Positions 1-5,324 of a stretch of DNA of 5,324 bases are shown here, piece after piece. The first letter of the stretch is position 1. Each line of letters starts with the position of its first letter. A program made the translations under genes and the position numbers. The stretch comes from JBGPIT01 sp041485125 (GTDB lineage: Bacteria; Desulfobacterota; Binatia; UTPRO1): assembly GCA_041485125.1 (NCBI GenBank), contig JBGPIT010000363.1, positions 1 through 5,324 of the forward strand, read 5' to 3'. The notes under the pieces are model-generated. The model did no database searches and had not been told where the DNA came from. It saw only the letters and a program-made list of their open reading frames with translations.

Positions 1-211
1 CGGTCCAGACGCGCGTGAACACGGCGGGCCGCATCGCAGCCACACGTGCATACGAGGAGAGAAACTCGTCCTCGCCGCCGTCGAGCGGACGGCGGCGCTC
101 GAGGACGCGCGCGACCGCGATCAGCGCCGAGGCGCTCTTTTCATAGCGCTCGTGGAAGATGTCGTCGCTCCGCCAGAGCAGGTCGACGACATCGGCGGTG
201 GTTTCAGGCAC
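1..211 (-). CDS. Unrecognised protein, N-terminal part only (truncated by window edge)
   Basis: An open frame runs from the in-frame TGA at 278-280 to the window edge. It contains no ATG near its beginning, so I chose the GTG at 209-211, which gives about 70 residues beginning (M)PETTADVVDLLWRSDDIF. The composition looks like real protein: acidic and amphipathic, with helical stretches such as HERYEKSASALIAVARVLERR and then FLSSYARVAAMRPAVFTRVW. No membrane segment or signal peptide is seen. It follows the two paralogous micro-genes in the same direction, 89 nt after the second one stops. I do not recognise the family from this N-terminus. Because of the neighbours, a peptide-modifying enzyme, possibly of the HExxH-type peptide hydroxylase group, is a guess by context only; no catalytic motif lies in the visible part. 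The start is uncertain because only a weak GGCGAG precedes the GTG. An upstream non-ATG start between 277 and 212 cannot be excluded. Confidence 0.6.
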   Translation of the reverse strand, partial: MPETTADVVDLLWRSDDIFHERYEKSASALIAVARVLERRRPLDGGEDEFLSSYARVAAMRPAVFTRVWT

Positions 212-221
212 GGTGGGAGTC

Positions 222-248
222 GACTCGCCGGCGCCATACGGGCGAGTC
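222..248 (-). repeat. Perfect 8-bp inverted repeat (hairpin) between micro-genes and downstream gene
   Basis: On the minus strand GACTCGCC (248-241) and GGCGAGTC (229-222) are exact reverse complements separated by an 11-nt loop. The stem is GC-rich and has no U-run after it, so it is not a canonical intrinsic terminator. It ends 10 nt before the proposed GTG start at 211, and its 3' arm contains the only SD-like sequence (GGCGAG) for that gene. It could limit translation of the downstream gene or protect the 3' end of the micro-gene message. In DNA this GC-rich, an 8-bp stem can also arise by chance. Confidence 0.45.
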
Positions 249-300
249 TCGCGGCGGTGAGGTTGCAGCTCCGGCGTTCAGTCGCCGCAGCCATCGTCGA

Positions 301-468
301 TCAGGTTACGTTTTTCCCTTGCTTACCCGAGGCGGCGAAATCTTCCGTCCAGAGCGACGGCACGCGACCTGCGGTCTCGCCTTCGAGCGCGTTTTCCAGG
401 GTCTGCAGCTCGGCGGCGTCGCGCGTCGCGAGGTCGCGCAGGTTCAGCTCTTGCTTGCGGTCCATCAT
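301..468 (-). CDS. Small paralogous peptide 2 (55 aa), LWTEDFAASGKQGK tail
   Basis: This short gene starts at ATG 466-468, whose last two bases begin the TGA of the preceding micro-gene (ATGA overlap). A second in-frame ATG (463-465) follows directly and is better spaced from the AAGGG at 472-476. The product is MMDRKQELNLRDLATRDAAE at its N-terminus, then LQTLENALEG, a variable linker, LWTEDFAASGKQGK and NVT. It has no membrane segment, no Cys and one Trp (W40). It matches its upstream neighbour along the whole length: Q-x-hydrophobic-x-hydrophobic-x-x-L near residues 6-13, LENALE at 24-29 and the nearly invariant tail at 39-52. That paralogy is the main evidence that both are translated genes. 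The function is unknown. A leader-plus-core modified peptide or a small regulatory/binding protein are both possible; the conserved tail and variable linker fit the first better. Confidence 0.75.
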   Translation of the reverse strand: MMDRKQELNLRDLATRDAAELQTLENALEGETAGRVPSLWTEDFAASGKQGKNVT

Positions 469-623
469 CCACCCTTGCCGGACTTGCCGGAGGCCGCGAA
501 TTGCTCGGTCCAGAGCTGCCGATCCGCGTGCACTTCCTGGTTGACCTCGAGCGCCGACTCGAGCTTGTCGCACGTCTCCGCGGCGCTCAACTTCGCGATG
601 TCGATGTTCTGAGCTTTCTCCAT
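465..623 (-). CDS. Small paralogous peptide 1 (52 aa), LWTEQFAASGKSGK tail ending in Gly-Gly
   Basis: ATG 621-623 is preceded by AGAGGA at 631-636 with a 7-nt spacer, a strong ribosome binding site in this context. The product begins MEKAQNIDIAKLSAAETCDK, continues LESALEVNQEVHADRQ and ends LWTEQFAASGKSGKGG. It is soluble, charged and helical in its first half, with one Cys (C18) and one Trp (W38). Its stop overlaps the start of peptide 2, so the two are translationally coupled. The paralogue shares the tail (residues 37-50) with only Q/D and S/Q exchanges, and the LESALE/LENALE box lies 15-16 residues upstream of it in both. The terminal Gly-Gly is absent from peptide 2. I do not recognise a named family. 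The gene lies 61 nt after the oxidase subunit IV stop and has its own candidate promoter, so it may be either the tail of the cox operon or a separate unit. Confidence 0.78.
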   Translation of the reverse strand: MEKAQNIDIAKLSAAETCDKLESALEVNQEVHADRQLWTEQFAASGKSGKGG

Positions 624-630
624 GGCCGCA

Positions 631-636
631 TCCTCT
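631..636 (-). promoter_or_regulatory. Ribosome binding site of peptide 1
   Basis: AGAGGA sits 7 nt before ATG 623. It decides the start of this very short gene and is a main reason to call it coding. The earlier ATG at 650-652 is in another frame and meets TAG after four more codons. Confidence 0.65.
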
Positions 637-660
637 ACGTAGGTACCCCCATGGTGTCAA
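632..660 (-). promoter_or_regulatory. Candidate sigma70-type promoter before the micro-gene pair
   Basis: A perfect TTGACA (-35 type) at 655-660 is followed by a 17-nt spacer and TAGAGG at 632-637, which matches TATAAT at only three positions. The element lies between the oxidase operon and peptide 1. The -10 candidate overlaps the Shine-Dalgarno sequence, so initiation from it would begin at or near the ATG and give a leaderless message. The spacer holds two palindromes, GGTACC and CTACGTAG. The -35 hexamer is striking, but the -10 half is weak. Confidence 0.35.
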
Positions 661-684
661 GAAAACCGCGGACCGGCATCCCTC

Positions 685-984
685 TCATCCGCCCGGAAAA
701 CCGAGCCAGCCGCGCGTCAGGACGTCGCTCAAGGTCAGCACGATCATGACCACGAGCCAGAAGAAGCCGGTCGCGACGACGACCGCGGTCAGCTTCGAGC
801 TGTAGCGGACGTGCATGAAGTAGAGGATCACGAGGAGCGCCTTCACGATCGCGATCGTGATCGCGACGATCGGGTTGAGCTTGCCGAGATCGATCTCGGA
901 CGCAGTCACGGTGAGGGCGGTCATCACCATCAGGATCAGAAAGACCGTGATGTAGACGCGGACGGGTACGACGTGCTCGGTCAT
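685..984 (-). CDS. coxD: Cytochrome c oxidase subunit IV, bacterial short type
   Basis: This 99-residue membrane protein beginning MTEHVVPVRVYITVFLILMV fits the bacterial COX4 family (CtaF/CaaD-like), a small accessory subunit of heme-copper oxidases. Three hydrophobic helices are visible at about residues 10-28, 37-57 and 65-88. The segment IVKALLVILYFMHVRYSSKL (residues 46-64) holds the KALLVxxYFMH pattern typical of the family. ATG 984 has GGAG six nucleotides upstream and follows the subunit III stop by 17 nt. The open frame continues much further upstream but only as a shadow of subunit III. The family is thought to help assemble or stabilise the oxidase and carries no cofactor. It is the last recognisable respiratory gene of the operon. 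Confidence 0.93.
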   Translation of the reverse strand: MTEHVVPVRVYITVFLILMVMTALTVTASEIDLGKLNPIVAITIAIVKALLVILYFMHVRYSSKLTAVVVATGFFWLVVMIVLTLSDVLTRGWLGFPGG

Positions 985-1001
985 GCGACGCTCCGGCGGC
1001 C

Positions 1002-1724
1002 TCAATGCCGCCCGATCAGGTACAGCAGCGGAAAGAGGAAGATCCACACGATGTCGACGAAGTGCCAGTAGAGGCCGGTGAGCTCGACGGGCGTGTAGTA
1101 CTCGGGCCCGAAGCGGCCGCGGCGCGCCATCCAGATGAGGACGGAGAGGATGCCGATGCCGATCACCATGTGGGTCGCGTGCAGCCCCGTCATGCAGAAG
1201 TAGAGCGAGAAGAAGAGCTCGACCTGCGGCGCGTCGTCGCCGCTGTAGGTGAAGTACGGACCCGGCACGTGCCCCTCGTGGAACTTGTGGGCGTACTCGA
1301 CGCCCTTGATGCCGAGGAAGACCGAGCCGAGGACGATGGTCAGGACGAGGAAGAGCACTTGCCCGCGCCGATGTCCGAGCTCCGCCGCGTGCACCGCGAG
1401 CGCCATCGTCAAGCTGCTGCCGATCAAGACCGCCGTGTTGATCGTCCCGAGCGTCAGATCGAGGTGGTTGCTCGCGTGGGCGAACGCGCCCGGGTAGAGC
1501 ACGCGGTAGACCGAGTAGGTCAAGAAGAGACCGCCGAAGAAAAGGATCTCGGTGACGAGGAAAACCCACATGCCGAGCTGCGCGGCGTCGTGCTGTTGCT
1601 CGGCGTCGTCGAACTGGTGCGCGTAGGCGTGCTCTTCGGCGTGCTCGAGCGGCTCGTTCACCCCGACGCGTACGTCGTGCTGGCCGGGGGGGGCGACGCC
1701 GGCGGTCACCACTGGATCAGACAA
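1002..1724 (-). CDS. coxC: Cytochrome c oxidase subunit III
   Basis: The 240-residue product is a cofactor-free integral membrane subunit of the oxidase that contacts subunit I. Five helices are visible (about 50-73, 92-113, 121-140, 167-198, 216-237), the short bacterial form lacking the first two helices of the mitochondrial protein. Family marks are TEILFFGGLF with E59, GIKGVEYAHKFHEG (138-151), TGLHATHMVIG (179-189) and YWHFVDIVWIFLFPLLYL (219-236). The start is TTG at 1722-1724, overlapping the coxA stop by 8 nt; AAGGAGG six nucleotides upstream makes this start convincing. The roughly 50-residue N-terminal extension is hydrophilic and rich in His and acidic residues (H28, H32, H36, H46 among E and D), which is unusual and could bind metal. 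An 8-C run lies in codons 10-14. Confidence 0.96.
   Translation of the reverse strand: MSDPVVTAGVAPPGQHDVRVGVNEPLEHAEEHAYAHQFDDAEQQHDAAQLGMWVFLVTEILFFGGLFLTYSVYRVLYPGAFAHASNHLDLTLGTINTAVLIGSSLTMALAVHAAELGHRRGQVLFLVLTIVLGSVFLGIKGVEYAHKFHEGHVPGPYFTYSGDDAPQVELFFSLYFCMTGLHATHMVIGIGILSVLIWMARRGRFGPEYYTPVELTGLYWHFVDIVWIFLFPLLYLIGRH
1686..1693 (-). repeat. C8 homopolymer within the start of coxC
   Basis: Eight consecutive G on the plus strand read as GCC CCC CCC GGC in coxC codons 11-14. A slip here would truncate subunit III near its N-terminus. The frame is intact as written. Confidence 0.8.
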
Positions 1725-3309
1725 CCTCGGCCTCCTTGCCGGAGTAGACGTACGGCTCCTCGGTGACGATCGGCGTGCGCGCGAAGTTCTCGGTCGGCGG
1801 CGGCGACGGCGTCTGCCACTCGAGCCCCGAGGCGCGCCACGGGTTCGGCGCCGCGATCGGGCCGTAGCGCAGCGACCACAGGAGATACGTGAACGGCAAG
1901 AGATAGCCGATGCCGAGGATCGAGGCGCCCGCCGTCGACATCACGTTCAGCACCTGGAACTCCTCGGGATACGAGTGGTAGCGGCGCGGCATGCCGAGAT
2001 AGCCGAGGATGAACTGCGGGAAGAAGGTCAAGTTGAAGCCGAGGAAGACGATGAAGGCCGCCACGCGCGCCAGCCCCTCGGGGTACATGCGGCCGGTCAT
2101 CTTCGGCCACCAGAAGTGGATGCCGCCGAGATACCCCATCAGCGCCCCGCCGACCATGATGTAGTGGAAGTGCGCCACCACGAAGTAGGTGTCGGTCACG
2201 TGCACGTCGAGACCGAGCGCCGCGAGAAAGAGCCCCGTCAGGCCGCCGATCGTGAAGAGCCCGATGAAGCCGAGCGCGTAGAGCATCGGCGCCGCGTACG
2301 AGATCGAGCCCTTGTAGAGCGTCGCCGTCCAGTTGAAGACCTTCACCGCCGACGGGATCGCGACCGCGAAGCTCAGGAACGAGAAGATGAGCGAGGCATA
2401 CGCCGACTGGCCGCTCACGAAGAGATGATGGCCCCACACCAGGAAGCCCAGGAACGCGATCGACAGGCTCGAGATCGCGACGAAGCCGTAGCCGAAGATG
2501 CTCTTGCGCGAGAAGCAGCTGATGATCTCGCTGACCACGCCCATCGCGGGAAGGATCATGATGTAGACCGCCGGGTGCGAGTAGAACCAGAAGAGGTGCT
2601 GCATCAGGATCGGGTCGCCGCCGAGGGCGGGGTCGAAGATGCCGAGGTGCAGCGCGCGCTCGGCGCCGAGGAGCAGCACCGTGATCGCGATCACCGGCGT
2701 GCCGAGGATGAAGATGCAGCTCGTCGCGTAGTGCGCCCAGATGAAGAGCGGCAGCCGGAACCAGGTGAGGCCCGGCGCCCGCATGCGGTGGATCGTGACG
2801 ATGAAGTTGAGGCCGGTCAGGATCGACGAGAAGCCGTTGATGAAGATGCCGAGCGCGACCGGCACGACCTTCGAGGTCGACGCCATGGTGCTGAAGGGCG
2901 TGTAGAAGGTCCAGCCCGTGTCGACGCCGCCGGTGACCACCGCCCACAGCGTGAACAGGCTGCCCAGGATGTAGATGTACCAGCTCGCCAGGTTCAAGCG
3001 CGGGAAGGCGAGGTCGCGCGCACCGATCATCATCGGGATGAGGAAGTTGCCGAGCGTGGCGGGGATCGACGGGATCAGGAAGAAGAACACCATGATGATC
3101 CCGTGCATGGTGAAGAGCTTGTTGTAGGTATCGGGCCCGACGATGTCGACCTGCGGCGTCAGCAGCTCGAGCCGGATCATCAGCGCGAACGCCCCGCCGA
3201 TCGCGAAGAAGACGGTGACGCTGATCAGGTAGAGCAGCGCGATCCGCTTGTGGTCCTTGGTGAAGAGCCACGACCACACGCCGTAGTTGGCATTCAGATA
3301 GTTGGTCAT
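1717..3309 (-). CDS. coxA: Cytochrome c oxidase subunit I, type A2 heme-copper oxidase
   Basis: This 530-residue catalytic subunit reduces O2 to water at the heme a3-CuB centre and pumps protons across the cytoplasmic membrane. About twelve transmembrane helices are present. Visible ligands are H69 and H382 for the low-spin heme, H380 for the high-spin heme, and H245, H294 and H295 for CuB, with Y249 placed for the His-Tyr cross-link. K323 (in AVKVFNW) marks the K channel, and D99 with N106 (GARDLAFPRLN) the D-channel entrance. PRRY at 441-444 holds the two Arg that contact heme propionates. Helix VI reads YSHPAVY (243-249): the Glu of HPEVY is Ala and a Tyr-Ser pair is present, which defines the A2 subtype. 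ATG 3309 lies one nucleotide after the coxB stop, with AGGG about 8 nt upstream. The C-terminal 45 residues are Pro-rich and hydrophilic. Confidence 0.98.
   Translation of the reverse strand: MTNYLNANYGVWSWLFTKDHKRIALLYLISVTVFFAIGGAFALMIRLELLTPQVDIVGPDTYNKLFTMHGIIMVFFFLIPSIPATLGNFLIPMMIGARDLAFPRLNLASWYIYILGSLFTLWAVVTGGVDTGWTFYTPFSTMASTSKVVPVALGIFINGFSSILTGLNFIVTIHRMRAPGLTWFRLPLFIWAHYATSCIFILGTPVIAITVLLLGAERALHLGIFDPALGGDPILMQHLFWFYSHPAVYIMILPAMGVVSEIISCFSRKSIFGYGFVAISSLSIAFLGFLVWGHHLFVSGQSAYASLIFSFLSFAVAIPSAVKVFNWTATLYKGSISYAAPMLYALGFIGLFTIGGLTGLFLAALGLDVHVTDTYFVVAHFHYIMVGGALMGYLGGIHFWWPKMTGRMYPEGLARVAAFIVFLGFNLTFFPQFILGYLGMPRRYHSYPEEFQVLNVMSTAGASILGIGYLLPFTYLLWSLRYGPIAAPNPWRASGLEWQTPSPPPTENFARTPIVTEEPYVYSGKEAEVV
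1731..1737 (-). promoter_or_regulatory. Ribosome binding site of coxC, selecting a TTG start
   Basis: AAGGAGG lies inside the last codons of coxA, six nucleotides before TTG 1724. This near-perfect anti-16S match is the reason to prefer the TTG over the later GTG codons 5 and 6. Confidence 0.8.
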
Positions 3310-3310
3310 C

Positions 3311-4300
<990 letters not shown>

Positions 4301-4302
4301 GA

Positions 4303-5130
4303 TCAGGCTCTCGGCTCGGACGCCGACTCGCGCCGCCGCATCACCACGACGAAGGTGCCGAAGGCGAGGACCGTCGCGACGCCGCCGATCCGGATCAGGC
4401 GCATCGCGACCGCGCCGTACTTTCCGCTCGCCGGATCGTACTGGTAGCAGTAGAGCATCAGCGCATCGACCGGCGTGCCGATCTTGCGGTCGGCGGCCTC
4501 GATCAGGCCGAGGCGCAGGTCACGCGGCGAGTACTCGACGCCGTAGTAGTAGCGCGCCAGCTTGCCGTCGGGCGTGAGCACCATGATCGCCGCGGCGTGC
4601 GCGAACTGCTTCTCCTCGGGCACGTAGGTGTAGCGAAAGCCGACCGCCCGGGCGAGGCGCTCGATCGCCGGCTGATCGCCGGTGAGGAAGTGCCAGCCCT
4701 GCGCGGCGCTCGGCCGGTTGTACGAGCTCAGGTAGGTGGCCTTCTTCGCGCGCGCGAGCTCGGGTGTGTCGTGCGGGTCGAAGCTCACCGTCACGATGTC
4801 GAACTCCTTGCCGGCGTCGAACGAGAGCACGTTCAGCGCCCGCACCAGCCCGTTCAGGACCAGCGTACAGAGCATCGGGCACTCGTAGTAGACGAGCGAC
4901 AGGACGACCGGCTTGTCGTGGACGAGATCGCCGAGCTTGACCGGCCGTCCGCTCTCGTCGCGGAACTCGAGGTCGAGCGGCACTTGCTCGCCGAGACGCT
5001 GATCGAGGCCGACCTCGCGGAGCGCCGGCGGCCGCGTGTCTTCCGGCGGCCGCGTGTCCTCCTGCGCCGGCGCCGCAGCGGGCGCGGCGATCGCCATCAT
5101 CACGGTCATCGCGACGACGAGGCGGGTCAC
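4303..5130 (-). CDS. sco1: SCO1/SenC-family copper chaperone for CuA assembly
   Basis: SCO proteins have a thioredoxin fold and deliver copper to, or reduce the cysteines of, the CuA site in subunit II; coxB lies directly downstream. The start is GTG 5128-5130, giving 275 residues, since GGGGGAGGG lies 8 nt upstream and GTGA overlaps the previous stop. A signal-like segment (residues 3-23, ending AAPAQ) precedes the domain. The metal site is complete: C84 and C88 in YYECPMLC and H178 in KQFAHAAAI. DPHDTPE (118-124) is the usual loop. The C-terminus has LYCYQYDPASGKYG (226-239), then a hydrophobic helix (about 245-264) and a basic stop-transfer RRR, a tail common in SCO proteins of alternative complex III-linked oxidase operons. 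An EDTRPP hexapeptide is duplicated just after the signal. The open frame extends upstream to 5262, but that part is Arg/Ala/Gly-rich shadow sequence. Confidence 0.94.
   Translation of the reverse strand: MTRLVVAMTVMMAIAAPAAAPAQEDTRPPEDTRPPALREVGLDQRLGEQVPLDLEFRDESGRPVKLGDLVHDKPVVLSLVYYECPMLCTLVLNGLVRALNVLSFDAGKEFDIVTVSFDPHDTPELARAKKATYLSSYNRPSAAQGWHFLTGDQPAIERLARAVGFRYTYVPEEKQFAHAAAIMVLTPDGKLARYYYGVEYSPRDLRLGLIEAADRKIGTPVDALMLYCYQYDPASGKYGAVAMRLIRIGGVATVLAFGTFVVVMRRRESASEPRA
5025..5060 (-). repeat. Two tandem 18-bp repeats within the SCO gene
   Basis: Plus-strand units 5025-5042 and 5043-5060 differ at one base. They encode EDTRPP-EDTRPP in the flexible segment between the signal peptide and the thioredoxin fold of the SCO protein. 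A recent in-frame duplication is likely, with no obvious effect on the fold. Confidence 0.85.
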
Positions 5131-5324
5131 GGCGCGCGCCCTCCCCCGCCGCTCTCGCGCGGCATCCGCTGCTGCTCGGGCGCGCTCGCCTCGCCCTGCG
5201 CGACCAGATCCATGGCGCGCTCGATCGGGATCCGCACGATGCCCGCTTGGCGATCGACCCAACCGTAGCTGTGCAGCGCCGCGTCCTCGGCGGCGCGGAG
5301 CTGGCCGAGATCGCCGAGCGGCTC
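5127..5324 (-). CDS. Conserved hypothetical protein of the SCO-cox operon, C-terminal 65 residues only
   Basis: The frame enters from the window edge and stops at TGA 5127-5129, which overlaps the SCO GTG start in a GTGA tetramer. The visible part reads EPLGDLGQLRAAEDAALHSY, then GWVDRQAGIVRIPIERAMDL and a low-complexity tail (VAQGEASAPEQQRMPRESGG... to RAP). The pattern LRAxEDxxLxxYGWVDRxxGIVRIPIxRAM resembles, from memory, a small hypothetical protein encoded between alternative complex III genes and the SCO-cox genes in several high-GC bacteria. Its biochemical role is not known to me, although the tight coupling suggests a part in oxidase assembly or in the supercomplex. The N-terminus, where a membrane anchor would be expected, lies outside the window. 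Confidence 0.75.
   Translation of the reverse strand, partial: EPLGDLGQLRAAEDAALHSYGWVDRQAGIVRIPIERAMDLVAQGEASAPEQQRMPRESGGGGRAP
5139..5147 (-). promoter_or_regulatory. Ribosome binding site of the SCO gene
   Basis: GGGGGAGGG lies 8 nt before GTG 5130, within the last codons of the upstream gene. It supports the GTG start over the later ATG at 5107-5109, which would remove part of the signal peptide. Confidence 0.7.

Noticed and set aside
46..612. Plus-strand open frames over the left end
   Set aside because: The products are Arg/Ser/Ala-rich with no recognisable fold or good ribosome binding site. The minus strand has the paralogous peptide pair with SD sequences.
301..623. Toxin-antitoxin pair
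   Set aside because: Two small overlapping genes suggest this at first, but the products are paralogues of each other, whereas toxins and antitoxins are unrelated proteins.
465..623. Prokaryotic ubiquitin-like (Pup) protein, because peptide 1 ends in Gly-Gly
   Set aside because: Pup ends in Gly-Gly-Gln/Glu and is about 60-70 residues of a different composition. The paralogue here ends in NVT, and no Pup-ligase or proteasome gene is visible.
469..660. Extension of the peptide 2 frame up to 660
   Set aside because: It would overlap peptide 1 in another frame. The residues are Arg/Gly-rich and unlike peptide 1, whereas homology between the two peptides begins right at the ATG at 468/465.
660..684. 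Intrinsic terminator after coxD
   Set aside because: The GCCGGTCCGCGGTTTTC stretch gives only a 3-bp stem and four T, too weak to call.
985..1569. Upstream extension of the coxD frame to 1569
   Set aside because: The extension is Arg/His/Pro-rich shadow of coxC. ATG 984 has an SD and begins the normal family N-terminus.
5131..5262. Upstream extension of the SCO frame to 5262
   Set aside because: The added residues are Arg/Ala/Gly-rich and lie opposite the coding frame of the upstream gene. The GTG at 5130 has a strong SD and begins a signal-like sequence.

Overview
The window is GC-rich bacterial DNA in which every gene I can support reads on the minus strand, so transcription runs from high to low coordinates. 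The core is an aerobic respiration operon: the 3' end of a conserved hypothetical gene (5127-5324), a SCO1/SenC copper chaperone (4303-5130), and cytochrome c oxidase subunits II (3311-4300), I (1717-3309), III (1002-1724) and a short bacterial subunit IV (685-984). Junctions are a 4-nt GTGA overlap, 2-nt and 1-nt gaps, an 8-nt overlap and a 17-nt gap, as expected for one translationally coupled transcript.

The oxidase is caa3-like: subunit II carries both the CuA site and a fused C-terminal c-type cytochrome. Subunit I keeps all heme and CuB ligands but has YSHPAVY instead of the Glu-bearing HPEVY of mitochondrial-type enzymes, which makes it a type A2 heme-copper oxidase. The SCO protein would load the CuA site. 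The gene order SCO-II-I-III-IV, plus the YGWVDR...GIVRIPIERAM protein upstream, resembles loci where alternative complex III genes precede the oxidase; those genes would lie outside the window. Taxon cannot be fixed from this sequence. A high-GC Gram-negative lineage with caa3/A2 oxidases is plausible, which would include deltaproteobacterial, Rokubacteria-, Binatota- or Acidobacteria-like groups.

The left end (1-623) is different and is the most interesting part. After a 61-bp gap holding a TTGACA element and a good Shine-Dalgarno sequence come two overlapping micro-genes of 52 and 55 codons. Their products are paralogues: both share LE(S/N)ALE in the middle and LWTE(Q/D)FAASGK(S/Q)GK at the C-terminus. 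The next open frame (1-211, cut by the window edge) encodes an unrecognised helical protein and is preceded by a perfect 8-bp inverted repeat. A duplicated small peptide with a conserved tail, a hairpin and then a larger gene is the layout of many RiPP (ribosomally made, modified peptide) loci. Here it is only a hypothesis, because the decisive gene is truncated.
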